From contig VXSG01000111.1 of assembly GCA_009838075.1 (NCBI GenBank), positions 22,801 to 86,800 of the forward strand: a stretch of DNA of 64,000 nucleotides. The letters are read 5' to 3'. The stretch is from Boseongicola sp. SB0665_bin_10. Lineage in GTDB: Bacteria > Pseudomonadota > Alphaproteobacteria > Rhodobacterales > Rhodobacteraceae. The notes beneath the pieces were generated by a model. That model was not told the origin of the DNA. It worked only from the letters and a program-made list of their open reading frames with translations, and searched no databases. Position 1 is the first letter of the stretch, and every line of letters starts with the position of its first letter. Made by a program: the position numbers and the translations under genes. Of this stretch, positions 48,936-58,443 are shown piece by piece.

Positions 48936-50747
48936 CGATCTGTATGGCGCGCGTCCATCTCAAGCCCCGGCTCATTTTTGGACACTGCATCGACTTTCTG
49001 GTCGCAAACCGGATTCGACTTCCAGGTGCTCGGCGGTTGACCGACCTGATCCGGGCCGGGCTGAGCGAGCGAAAGGTGGATCTCATACGCCTGGCCGACT
49101 CGAACCTGTCGACAGACCTGCGAGCGATGCTCGACAGTCTCTTCGTGCAGGAGGACGGGGGCAACCGGTACCGGCTGACGCTGCTCGGCCAGATTTCGCA
49201 ATCCACCCGTCCGGGCAAGATCAGGAAGACGGCCGCGGACCCGGAAGTCCTGACGGAGCTGTACGGATAGATTGCGCCCGTCCTCGAGATCCTCGACATC
49301 GGGCCCGAAGGCATCAGGCACTGCGCGGGCGATGTCCATAGATCGGAAGTGTTCCAGCTGCAGCGCCGCACGGACGCTGACCGTTGCCTCCATGCCATCG
49401 CCTTCATTGCCGATCAGCATCACAGGCTTCAGGATGCCATGGTCGACATGCTTCTCAGCGTCATGCAGTCCTTCCGGACGACCGTGGACCGGGAGCACAG
49501 GGACGAGGTGTTCGCGCAGCGCAAGGCCGTTGGCGCGCGGCTTGGGGAAATGCTGGACGCCGTCGACACCGAAGTCCTCGGCCTGCAAGAGGAAGTCCGT
49601 GCCCAGCTCGACCACGAAACCATGTCCGACGCCCGGAAGCTGGACGGCATCAGGGCCGTTCTCGATCGCGACCGGGAGAGCGCTGCCGACATCCTGCGGG
49701 AGGATATCCGCAAGGGCGCCGCCGACGACGAGGGCGTGTTCCATGACATCCTCGAGGATCGCTCCATTCGCCAGCAGAACCGGATCAGCCCGATCCTGAA
49801 ACAGGTCGATCTCATTGGCGATGCAAGCACGGCGGATCTCGTGGCCGCGATTGCATGTTTCCGCGAAAGGGATGGCAGCATCGGCCGGGGCATGCCCCTG
49901 GCGTTCCTGACCGCCGCCGAACGGGATGCCGTGAATGATCCGAAGGGGTTCAGGGTCTCGCTCTGCATGGTCTTCCTCTTCCAGCACGTCGCCGCTGCGA
50001 TCAAGGCCGGCAGCCTGAACCTCGACGGGTCCTGCAAGTATCGCCCGCTGGATGACTACCTGATCAGCCGGGAGCGATGGGAGCAGCAGAAGCAGGAGCT
50101 TCTCGAGCGTTCGGGCCTGGCGGGCTTCGATGACCCGGTCCCGGAACCGGGAGAGCTCAAGGCGGTTCTGCAGAAGCAGTACGAGACCACGGACAGGGCC
50201 GCGAGCGACGGGTCCAACCCGTACCTGAAAGTCAGGTCTCCGGGCAATTTCCGGGTCTTGACGCCCGCTCTCGATGAAGTGGAGAGCGAGCCGCTGCGGG
50301 ACATTCTGCCAATGCGGCACCTGGTGCCCCTGTCGGAGGTCCTGGCCACCGTGGATCAGCACTGTGGCATGTTCGAGGAATTCAGGCACAGGCAGCAGGT
50401 CAATGTCGATCAAGCACCCTCACCCGCAACCACGATTGCCGGCATCATGGGGCTCGGATCCGCGATCGGTGTCCGGAAGATGGCGCGGATATCCCGCGAG
50501 ATCAGCGAGCGCGAACTGGAGTGCGCGGTCAACTGGCGCTTCTCTCGAGAACATCGTCGCAGCCAATGACCGTGTTGTCGCTGCAATGGAACGCATGGAA
50601 CTGCCGCAAATCTACCGGCGGTCGCGTGAGGCGCTCCATACGTCGAGCGACGGCCAGAAGTTCGAGGTTCGCAGGCCCTCGCTCAACGCCAGCCATTCAT
50701 TCAAGTACTTTGGCCAGATGCAGGGCGTCAGCGCCTACACCTTCATT
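48929..50747 (+). pseudogene. Tn3-family transposase, 5'- and 3'-truncated, with in-frame TAG and a 2-nt frameshift
   Basis: 'FRVSLCMVFLFQHVAAAIKAGSLNLDGSCKYRPLDDYLISRERWEQQKQELLERSGLAGF', 'TIAGIMGLGSAIGVRKMARISREISERELECAVNWRFS' / 'LENIVAANDRVVAAMERMELPQIYRRSREALHTSSDGQKFEVRRPSLNASHSFKYFGQMQGVSAYTFI'. Confidence 0.92.
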
Positions 50748-51164
50748 GTCAGCAACGCCGTGAAGCCACAGCCATCCGCGTCCTTGATCGAATGGATGTC
50801 CTGTCAGCGGGACGATGACTTGTTTGTCGCCTCGTTGACCATTGCCGAGATTCGGGGCGGCATTCTGGAACTGCCAGATGGCAGGAGGAGAGATGCCCTG
50901 GAAGCCAGGTTCACGGGCAACGAAGGACCGCAATCCCTGTTCGCGGGGCGAATACTGTCGCTTGACGATAGTGCCGGCCTGATCTGGGCGCGCTCGATGG
51001 CGGCGGGAAAGGCCGCGGGCCGCCCGCGCAGCGCCCTCGACATGATCCTTGCAGCGGTGGCGGAAGCGAACGACTGCATGATGGTGACGGATGACGAAAG
51101 GGATTTCTGGGGGCTTCAGTTCTTCAATCCCTTGCGTAGCCAAGCTGGGATGGAAGAGCAATGA
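50748..51164 (+). pseudogene. FitB/VapC-like PIN-domain toxin lacking its N-terminal Asp motif, fused in frame to the Tn3 transposase fragment
   Basis: 'VSNAVKPQPSASLIEWMSCQRDDDLFVASLTIAEIRGGILELPDGRRRDALEARF...LFAGRILSLDDSAGLIWARSMAAGKAAGRPRSALDMILAAVAEANDCMMVTDDERDFWGLQFFNPL'. Confidence 0.85.
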
Positions 51165-51219
51165 CGAGACAATGACGCGGCCTCCGCTACACAAATTGTC
51201 GTCTCTCACTGGGTCGATC

Positions 51220-51235
51220 CAGCCGCCTGCGGCTG
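51220..51235. terminator. candidate hairpin CAGCCGC-CT-GCGGCTG between the PIN fragment and the 3' end of maiA
   Basis: perfect 7-bp stem; second smaller hairpin GGCAGG...CCTGCC adjacent; no clear U-tract. Confidence 0.4.
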
Positions 51236-51244
51236 AACGGCAGG

Positions 51245-51868
51245 TCATCCCTGCCTGTCCGGGTGGGCCTCGGCAAATGCGGGCAGACGATCACATGCCT
51301 CCCTGACACCGCGTATCCTTGGCAATTCGTCGAGCGGAATTCCCCAGCGATCAGCATTGTAAAGTTGAGGTACAAGGCACAGGTCGGCAAGCCCGAGACG
51401 GTCTCCGGTGCAGAACGGCGCCTGTTCGAAACCGCCCAGCATTGCCTCGAATGCCGTCAGGCCATTGCCAATGAATTCCTGCATCCACTCGGTCCGCGCC
51501 GGTTCTTCGCCGCCGGTCGCCCGGTTCGAGACGGAAAGATTGCAGACCGGATGCAGATCAACGGCAATCACCATTGCAAGCCCCATGGCGCGGGCACGCT
51601 TGACAGGATCGTCTGGAACCAGGGCGAGTCCACGAGTGGAATCGAGGTATTCGAGAATCGCCAACGACTGGATGAATCTATGGCCGTCAATGTCCAGCAC
51701 CGGCACGAAGCCCTGCGGACTCCGCGCCAGATGCTCCGGCGCTGACTGCTCATCTTCGAGCAAGTTCACCATCACCTGCTCGTAGCTCAGACCAGCCAGG
51801 TTCAGCGCGATTCGCACCCGGTAGCTCGCAGTGCTTCTCGGGTAGTCGTAGAGGACGATTGCATTCAC
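51245..51868 (-). CDS. maiA: maleylacetoacetate isomerase (zeta-class GST-like)
   Basis: 'VLYDYPRSTASYRVRIALNLAGLSYEQVMVNLLEDEQSAPEHLARSPQGFVPVLDIDG'. Confidence 0.95.
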   Translation of the reverse strand: MNAIVLYDYPRSTASYRVRIALNLAGLSYEQVMVNLLEDEQSAPEHLARSPQGFVPVLDIDGHRFIQSLAILEYLDSTRGLALVPDDPVKRARAMGLAMVIAVDLHPVCNLSVSNRATGGEEPARTEWMQEFIGNGLTAFEAMLGGFEQAPFCTGDRLGLADLCLVPQLYNADRWGIPLDELPRIRGVREACDRLPAFAEAHPDRQG

Positions 51869-52047
51869 TTCGCGGCCTCGATGGCGTCTGCAAGCGTATC
51901 GGGATCTCCTATCTGGTTGGCAAGAACAAGTACAAGGCGTGCATTCAATTCCACGCTCTCCCTGTCACTCAATCCCTCGTGGGCCTTCAGGAGAGCCTCG
52001 TAGAAGCCATCCGGATCGGACATGTTCGGTTCCAGGTTGAGTGTCAT
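51865..52047 (-). CDS. DUF2783-like small protein
   Basis: 60 aa 'MTLNLEPNMSDPDGFYEALLKAHEGLSDRESVELNARLVLVLANQIGDPDTLADAIEAAK'; 4-nt overlaps with both neighbours. Confidence 0.85.
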   Translation of the reverse strand: MTLNLEPNMSDPDGFYEALLKAHEGLSDRESVELNARLVLVLANQIGDPDTLADAIEAAK

Positions 52048-53717
52048 TCGCCCCCCTTTCCGACGGCGTTCCGGATGGCCGTTCGAACGCCATCCGGGTC
52101 GAGCTCGGGCCACCTGGCCAAGACATGCTGGTCCGGACGAACGAGATACGCGGCGCTGGGGGCCTCTCCCAGATACCTCTCCCTGAGCGTATCGCCGACA
52201 GACGCATCGTCCAATGCAAGACCCGCCACGGAAATCCCGTCCACTTGGGAGGCCTCGGGAACGTCGAGACAAAGGCCAAGAAGCGTGAATTCTCCTCCAA
52301 GCAGGTCCAGAAGGTACCCGTCATTCACCGGCGCGTCGGGCGCAGGCGCTCCGGGCCGCGACCGCGCGGGCTGGCCAAGCCTGTCGGGACCAAAGCCCGG
52401 CAGTCCGCCATAAGTACAGGGGACGCTCAGGCGGCCGGAATTCACCAGCGGGCGCGCGAAGGAGTGCCGTGCCGCCAAGGTCAGCACCGCGTCGCGAAAG
52501 GCCCGCGAGATCTCGGACTTGGGCGTCAGGAAATCCGTCGATCGTGTCGAGTTCAGGATGTTCTCGTCGGCCGCCTGGACGCGTTCGGCGTCGTAGCTGT
52601 CGAGAAGCGTCTCGGGGGCCAGTCCTCGAAGCACGAGGTCCAGCTTCCAGGCCAGGTTCTCGGCATCCTGCACTCCGGAATTCGCCCCGCGCGCGCCGTA
52701 GGGCGACACCTGATGGGCGCTGTCGCCGGCAAACAGCACCCGGCCATGGCGGAACCTCTCCATCCTGCGGCACTGGAACGTGTAGATCGAGCTCCACACG
52801 AGTTCATATTCCACGCCCTCGCCGAGCATGGCGTCGACGCGCGCAAGGATGTTCTCCTCCTTCAGTTCCTTCTCACGGTCGATGTCCCAGCCAATCTGGA
52901 AATCGATCCGCCAGATGTCATCCGGCTGCTTGTGGAGCAGTGCCGAATCGCCCGACCTGAACCAGGGCTCGAACCAGAACCAGCGCTCGGTTGGAAAGTC
53001 CGCCGTCATCCTGACGTCGGCGATGAGGAAATTGTCCTCGAACACGCGCCCCTTGAATCCTAGTCCGAGCATGTTGCGCACGGGCGAGCGCGCCCCGTCA
53101 CATGCGATCAACCAGTCCGCTTCCAGATTGTAGGCGCCCTCCGGCGTCATCACTTCGATGCCTATGTCGTCCAGTCTTGCCTCGATCGCATCGACCCGGT
53201 TGCCGCCGCGAATCTCGATCTCGGCGCCTTCCCCTCGCGCATGCTCGATGGCTTCAAACAGGAACTTCTCGAACTGGACCTGGCTGAGATTGATGAAAGC
53301 CGGATACCTGTGCCCTTCCTCCGGCAAGAGGTCGAAGCTGTAGATCTCGTCCCTCTCGCGGAATACCCGGCCCTTCTGCCAGATCACGCCCCGTTCCAGC
53401 ATCCCGGGACCAGGGCCCAGCCGGTGCGCGATCTCGAGAGTGCGCTTGGAAAAGCAGATCGCGCGACTCCCCAGGCCCACGCCTTCGTGATCGTCCAGAA
53501 CCACCACCCGATGCCCCTTCCGACCCAGGTCGAGCGCCGCGGCTAGCCCGGTCGGTCCGCCTCCGGCGATCACCACCGGGTGGCGCACCGGTGTGGCCGC
53601 GTCCTGATCGCCGGACCGGCGATAGGGATAGAGCCGGAGCGCAACCGGATAGCGGTCCTGCAGCGTCACGACCGGAATTCCCGAATGCAGTCCTGCGCGA
53701 TCGGCGCACGCTCCCAC
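52044..53717 (-). CDS. FAD-dependent aromatic hydroxylase (MhpA/PheA-like)
   Basis: 'VVIAGGGPTGLAAALDLGRKGHRVVVLDDHEGVGLGSRAICFSKRTLEI', 'RVLFAGDSAHQVSPYGARGANSGVQDAENLAWKL'. Confidence 0.93.
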   Translation of the reverse strand: MGACADRAGLHSGIPVVTLQDRYPVALRLYPYRRSGDQDAATPVRHPVVIAGGGPTGLAAALDLGRKGHRVVVLDDHEGVGLGSRAICFSKRTLEIAHRLGPGPGMLERGVIWQKGRVFRERDEIYSFDLLPEEGHRYPAFINLSQVQFEKFLFEAIEHARGEGAEIEIRGGNRVDAIEARLDDIGIEVMTPEGAYNLEADWLIACDGARSPVRNMLGLGFKGRVFEDNFLIADVRMTADFPTERWFWFEPWFRSGDSALLHKQPDDIWRIDFQIGWDIDREKELKEENILARVDAMLGEGVEYELVWSSIYTFQCRRMERFRHGRVLFAGDSAHQVSPYGARGANSGVQDAENLAWKLDLVLRGLAPETLLDSYDAERVQAADENILNSTRSTDFLTPKSEISRAFRDAVLTLAARHSFARPLVNSGRLSVPCTYGGLPGFGPDRLGQPARSRPGAPAPDAPVNDGYLLDLLGGEFTLLGLCLDVPEASQVDGISVAGLALDDASVGDTLRERYLGEAPSAAYLVRPDQHVLARWPELDPDGVRTAIRNAVGKGGE

Positions 53718-54184
53718 TCAAGGAAGAAGTCATCCAGCTGCGGCGGCTTGATCCTCGCGTCGCCCACCTGAACGTGAGCCTGTCCCCGGTGATGAATCTG
53801 ATGCTGGAACAGATGCGGCAGAAGCGCGCCGACCCTCTCCCGGGTTTGAGCGCCCGGGCGCTCGACTGCCATGCTGCGGTCGAGATCAATGTCACCGTCG
53901 CAGAAATTCATCAGCTCCAAGTCCAGCCTGGACTGTTCCTCGGCAAGCGCGCTCACGTTCTCGATGTCGGGCAAGGTGTAGACGGCGCGGCCAATGCCGG
54001 TTCCCCTCAACGCGCCGAGGTAGAAGGCGTCCACCTTCCGAATGTGGTTCAGGGTCTTTGACAATGAAGGAAAGAAGCCCGGCCGCCTTGCCGTGAACGT
54101 GACTTGGTCCATCCCCGCGATCGCCTCGTAGAGCGTCCGGTTCGCGTAGCAATTGTTGACCGCGAACTCGAAATACGGGCTCAT
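53666..54184 (-). CDS. DinB family protein
   Basis: 'NNCYANRTLYEAIAGMD...TLNHIRKVDAFYLGALRG...LPHLFQHQIHHRGQAHVQVGD' with three spaced His. Confidence 0.9.
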   Translation of the reverse strand: MSPYFEFAVNNCYANRTLYEAIAGMDQVTFTARRPGFFPSLSKTLNHIRKVDAFYLGALRGTGIGRAVYTLPDIENVSALAEEQSRLDLELMNFCDGDIDLDRSMAVERPGAQTRERVGALLPHLFQHQIHHRGQAHVQVGDARIKPPQLDDFFLEWERAPIAQDCIREFRS

Positions 54185-55131
54185 CCCTGTAATGCCTCCC
54201 ACATCTGCAGGTCACGCTCGGCGGTCCATATCCGAGGCGTGTCGATGTCGCGCGCCTCGTCATAGGCGCGAGAGACGTTGAACGGCAGGCAATGCTCGTA
54301 GATCGCGTAGTCGCTGAATTTCGGATCGCATTCCGCGCGCACCGCGTCCCAGGCATCCTTCAGGGATCCGCCCCCGAGTGCGACCCTGGCGGCCGGTCCA
54401 TAGGTGGAACGCACAAAGTCCTTGGTCAGGTCGAGAGACGAATTGACCATCTCCTTGCCGATCAGGGCGTCCCCCCGGCCTGGCGCGATCGCGTCCAGGT
54501 CGAAGGTCCGGATGGCCTCAAGCGTCCCCGGCCAGTCGTGGAAGTGTCCGTCGCCGCAATAGCAGGCCGATCGGTACTCGACGATGTCGCCGGTGAACAT
54601 GACGTTCTGGTCCGGCACGAAGATCACGATGTCTCCGGCGGTATGCGCGCGCCCGACCTGCATGATGTCCACGCGCCTGTTGCCGAGATGGACCGACATT
54701 CGCCCGTGAAAGGTTGTCGTGGGCCATGTGAGGCCGGGGATGCTTTCATGCCCCTCGAAAAGGCGGGGAAATCGCTGGAACTCGCTGTCCCAGTCCTCCT
54801 GCCCGCGCTCGGCAACCATGGCGCGGGCCTTCTCGGACATGATAACCTGCCCCGCCTCGAAGGCCGACGCTCCCAGCACGCGGACCGCGTGGTAATGGGT
54901 CAGCACGAGGTGAGTGATCGGCTTGTCGGTGACTTCCCTCACCTTCTCGATCACCTTTCCGGCCAGCCGCGGCGTCGCCTGCGCCTCGACGACCATCACC
55001 GACTCGTCACCGATGATCACGCCGGAATTCGGATCCCCTTCCGCGGTGAAGGCGAACAGGCCCTCCCCGATCTCGTCAAAGGTGATCCTCTTCTCGCCCA
55101 GGTCGCCCTGGCTCGCAAAAGCCTTGGCCAT
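54181..55131 (-). CDS. MBL-fold metallo-hydrolase
   Basis: 'HLVLTHYHAVRVLGASAFEAGQVIMSEKARAMV', 'GRAHTAGDIVIFVPDQNVMFTGDIVEYRSACYCGDGHFHDW'. Confidence 0.92.
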   Translation of the reverse strand: MAKAFASQGDLGEKRITFDEIGEGLFAFTAEGDPNSGVIIGDESVMVVEAQATPRLAGKVIEKVREVTDKPITHLVLTHYHAVRVLGASAFEAGQVIMSEKARAMVAERGQEDWDSEFQRFPRLFEGHESIPGLTWPTTTFHGRMSVHLGNRRVDIMQVGRAHTAGDIVIFVPDQNVMFTGDIVEYRSACYCGDGHFHDWPGTLEAIRTFDLDAIAPGRGDALIGKEMVNSSLDLTKDFVRSTYGPAARVALGGGSLKDAWDAVRAECDPKFSDYAIYEHCLPFNVSRAYDEARDIDTPRIWTAERDLQMWEALQG

Positions 55132-55151
55132 GATGTTCTCCTTGACTTGCC

Positions 55152-56387
55152 TCAAGCATATGGGTCTTCGAGTGCGGGCAGCACCTTGCCGGTGCAGTCC
55201 CCGAACCCGATCCGGTAACCGTCGCCCTTGGCAAATCCCCTGAGCGTCAGCCGGTCGCCGTCCTCGATGAAGCTGCGCGTGCCCCCTTGCGCAAGCTCCA
55301 GGGGCTCCTTGCCGCCCCATGAGAGTTCAAGCAGCGAGCCGCGGCTTCCACGCTCCGGTCCGGAAATCGTGCCGGTGCCGACAAGGTCGCCCACGCGCAT
55401 CGGGCAGCCGGACGTCGCGTGGTGGGCAAGCTGTTGCGCCGACGAATAGTAGAGTTCGCGCGCGTTCGTCCGCACGATCGTCTCCTCGGTTCCGCCCTCG
55501 GGCTCGAGCGTCACCTCCAGCTCGATGTCGTGCAGCATCGGCCCAGCATCCCTCAGGTGGGGCAGGAGTTCCTTCTCGCGCCGAGGCGGGTCGCAGCGAA
55601 ACGGCTCCAGCGCCGCCCTCGTGACGACCCAGGGACTGATCGTGGTCGCGGTCGCCTTCGCCTGGAAGGGTCCAAGCGGCTGGTACTCCCAGGCCTGGAT
55701 GTCCCGCGCGGACCAGTCGTTGAGCAGGACGTGGCCGAAGATGTTCGCGTCCGCCTCGGTCACGCGAAGCGGACCATCGGATGCTTGCCCGACAATGGCT
55801 CCCATCTCCAGTTCGATATCGAAGCGTCTTGAGGGTGCAAACCGGGGTGATTCGTCGTTCGGCCCCTTCAGCTGGCCCCAGGGCCTGCGCACATCGGCAC
55901 CGGAGACCACGACCGAGGACGCCCGGCCGTTGTAGCCGATGGGCATGTGCAGCCAGTTTGGCGGAAGGGCGTTTTCCGGACCCCGGAACATGGTCCCGAC
56001 ATTGGCGGCGTGGTGCCGACCGGCGTAGAAGTCCGTGAATTCGCTGACAACGAACGGCAGCAGCATGGTCACCTCGGATTGCGGGTGAAGGGTGCCGGCG
56101 ATGCGGTCCCGCTCCTCGGCGCCCTCGGCAAGCATCCTCGTCAGCGCGTCGCGGACCCGCTCCCAGCTCCCTGGACCTTCGGCCATGAACGCGTTGAGTG
56201 CGCCGTTTCGAAACCCGGCGGCAGGCACTGTGCCTTGCTCTTCCAGGGCGGCAAGGTCCAGGACCATGTCGCCCAAGGCCACGCCTGCGCGCGGACCCTT
56301 CCCGTCGTCAAACACTCCATAGGGCAGGTTGTTGAGCGGAAACCACCCTTCGGGGTCGTTCGCGCTCTCCACCCAGCTCTTCCTCAA
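55152..56387 (-). CDS. fahA: fumarylacetoacetase
   Basis: 'SWVESANDPEGWFPLNNLPYGVF', 'FTDFYAGRHHAANVGTMFRGPENALPPNWLHMPIGYNGRASSVVVSG'; ATG-ORF extends to 56480, TTG at 56387 fits family N-terminus better. Confidence 0.95.
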   Translation of the reverse strand: MRKSWVESANDPEGWFPLNNLPYGVFDDGKGPRAGVALGDMVLDLAALEEQGTVPAAGFRNGALNAFMAEGPGSWERVRDALTRMLAEGAEERDRIAGTLHPQSEVTMLLPFVVSEFTDFYAGRHHAANVGTMFRGPENALPPNWLHMPIGYNGRASSVVVSGADVRRPWGQLKGPNDESPRFAPSRRFDIELEMGAIVGQASDGPLRVTEADANIFGHVLLNDWSARDIQAWEYQPLGPFQAKATATTISPWVVTRAALEPFRCDPPRREKELLPHLRDAGPMLHDIELEVTLEPEGGTEETIVRTNARELYYSSAQQLAHHATSGCPMRVGDLVGTGTISGPERGSRGSLLELSWGGKEPLELAQGGTRSFIEDGDRLTLRGFAKGDGYRIGFGDCTGKVLPALEDPYA

Positions 56388-56486
56388 TGCCAAGACCGCA
56401 CTCCTTCTTGCGTCTTCAGGTTTGCCCGCGCAGATGCCGGGTGCCCTGCCGGAATCCCCCTGGCAGCCTCGGGACGCCATGACGCC

Positions 56487-57842
56487 TCACTTGCGCCCGG
56501 GACTCCCGTCGAATTTCTTTTCGAGCGAGGTCCAGCACTCGACGTAGTCGTCCTGCAGCGGCGCCTCCCCGGCGGCAAACTCGGTCAGATGCTGGGGGAA
56601 CCTCGTCTCGAACATGAACGACATGGTGTTCTCAAGCCTGTCGGGGCCCAGGTTGGAGTTCGTGGCCCTTTCGAAGGCGTCCCGGTCGGGTCCATGTGGC
56701 AGCATCATGTTGTGGAGCGACATGCCGCCGGGAACGAAACCTTCGGGCTTCGCGTCGTACTGGCCGTAGATGTTGCCCATGAGCTCCGACATCACGTTCT
56801 TGTGGTACCATGGCGGACGGAACGTGTCCTCAGCAACCAGCCAGCGCTCGCGGAAGAGCACGAAGTCGATGTTCGCGACTCCTTCCACGCCGGACGGCGC
56901 CGTCAACACCGTGAAGATCGACGGATCCGGGTGGTCGAAGAGAATCGCCCCCACGGGGCAATAGGTCTTCATGTCGTACTTGCAGGGCGCGTAGTTGCCG
57001 TGCCACGCCACGATGTCGAGCGGGCTGTGCCCAATCTCGGTCGCGTGAAACTGCCCGCACCACTTGATCACGACCCGCGAGGGCGCATCGCGGTCCTCGA
57101 AGGCCGCGATCGGCGTCTTGAAGTCCCGCGGATTGGCGAGGCAGTTCGCTCCGATCGGCCCCCGCGCGGGCAAGGCGAATTTCTGCCCGTAGTTTTCGCA
57201 CACAAAGCCGCGGGCCGGTCCTTCGAGCACCTCGACCCGGTAGACAAGACCGCGGGGCAGAATCGCGATCTCCTGGGGCTCAATGTCGATCACGCCAAGC
57301 TCGGTCGCGAAGCGCAGCCGGCCACGCTGCGGCACGACCAGAAGCTCGCTGTCAGCCGAATAGAAGTACTCGTCCTCCATCGAGCACGTCACCAGGTAGA
57401 CATGCGCCGCCATGCCCACCTGCGTGTTCACGTCCCCTGCCGTCGTCATCGTGCGCATGCCGGTCAGCCAGGTCAGGTCTTCCGCGCCCGCCGCCACGGG
57501 GTCCCAGCGGTACTGGCCAAGCGAGGTGACGTCCTCGATCACGTTGGGAGCGCTCTTCCAGTAGGGCACCTCGATCCTGTCGAATCGGGCGACATGGCGT
57601 ACCGAGGGCCGTATGCGGTAGCACCATGTCCGCTCGGGTCCCGGCGCCGTGAACGCCGTGCCGGAGAGCTGCTCGGCATAAAGTCCGTAGTTCACCAGTT
57701 GCGGCGAGTTCATGCCCTGGGGCAACGCACCCGGCAGCGCCTCGGTTTCGAAGTCGTTGCCGAAGCCCGGCATGTAGCCAGGCACTGTTCCGGCCGGGGT
57801 CTCGGCCTGTCCCAGGTTCAGGGGTGCACGTGCATCATCCAT
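56487..57842 (-). CDS. hmgA: homogentisate 1,2-dioxygenase
   Basis: '[42 protein letters not shown]', '[47 protein letters not shown]' (first residues read [10 protein letters not shown] in ORF). Confidence 0.97.
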   Translation of the reverse strand: MDDARAPLNLGQAETPAGTVPGYMPGFGNDFETEALPGALPQGMNSPQLVNYGLYAEQLSGTAFTAPGPERTWCYRIRPSVRHVARFDRIEVPYWKSAPNVIEDVTSLGQYRWDPVAAGAEDLTWLTGMRTMTTAGDVNTQVGMAAHVYLVTCSMEDEYFYSADSELLVVPQRGRLRFATELGVIDIEPQEIAILPRGLVYRVEVLEGPARGFVCENYGQKFALPARGPIGANCLANPRDFKTPIAAFEDRDAPSRVVIKWCGQFHATEIGHSPLDIVAWHGNYAPCKYDMKTYCPVGAILFDHPDPSIFTVLTAPSGVEGVANIDFVLFRERWLVAEDTFRPPWYHKNVMSELMGNIYGQYDAKPEGFVPGGMSLHNMMLPHGPDRDAFERATNSNLGPDRLENTMSFMFETRFPQHLTEFAAGEAPLQDDYVECWTSLEKKFDGSPGRK

Positions 57843-57865
57843 TGCATCGCTCCTTCCATGCCGTC

Positions 57866-57880
57866 ACAACTATTGGTTGT
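57866..57880. promoter_or_regulatory. candidate operator ACAAC-N5-GTTGT in the hmgA/marR divergent intergenic region
   Basis: 5-bp inverted repeat in a 70-bp AT-richer gap between divergent genes. Confidence 0.4.
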
Positions 57881-57912
57881 AAATGTAACTAACAAGCCCT
57901 GGAAAGAGCCTT

Positions 57913-58368
57913 ATGCGCCGACATGCCGAATTCGATCCCCAGGATTTCCTGCCCTACCTCCTGAACCAGGCCGCCGAAACCCTGAGCCTTGAGTTCCAAA
58001 GGCACTACCGGGGACAGTACGGGATGCTTCGAACCGAGTGGCGGGTGCTGTTTCATCTCGGTTGCTACGGCGAGATGACGGCAAAGGAAATCTGCGTCCG
58101 CGCCCGCCTGCACAAGACCAAGGTGAGCCGCGCCGTCGCCGCCTTGCAGGCGAAGCGCATTCTGACCCGGCGCGAACTCGAGAGTGACCGTCGCCACGCC
58201 GTGCTGCAACTGACCTCGCTTGGACAAAGGGTGTTCGCCGACCTCTCCCGCGCTGCGCATGCATTCGACTCGGAGGTGCGCGCCGCCATGACGCCTGACG
58301 AGGCCGAGGTCCTGCATCGCTGCCTGATCCGGATCGCCGCCTTCGAGACGGCGCAACGAACGGGGTGA
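57913..58368 (+). CDS. MarR family transcriptional regulator, likely controlling the divergent homogentisate cluster
   Basis: 'LRTEWRVLFHLGCYGEMTAKEICVRARLHKTKVSRAVAALQAKRILTRRELESDRRHAVLQLTSLGQRVF'. Confidence 0.93.
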   Translation: MRRHAEFDPQDFLPYLLNQAAETLSLEFQRHYRGQYGMLRTEWRVLFHLGCYGEMTAKEICVRARLHKTKVSRAVAALQAKRILTRRELESDRRHAVLQLTSLGQRVFADLSRAAHAFDSEVRAAMTPDEAEVLHRCLIRIAAFETAQRTG

Positions 58369-58443
58369 ACCTCACGATTCCGGGCAGCTGCAGCCCAGTC
58401 TCACGAGTTGCATCGCCATGTGCACGGCCAAGCGAATTCCAGG

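Noticed and set aside
48764-50413. 549-aa minus-strand ORF
   Set aside because: Antisense to the Tn3 transposase remnant, whose plus frame gives long stretches of family-consistent sequence.
55947-57992. 681-aa plus-strand ORF
   Set aside because: Antisense to fahA and hmgA.
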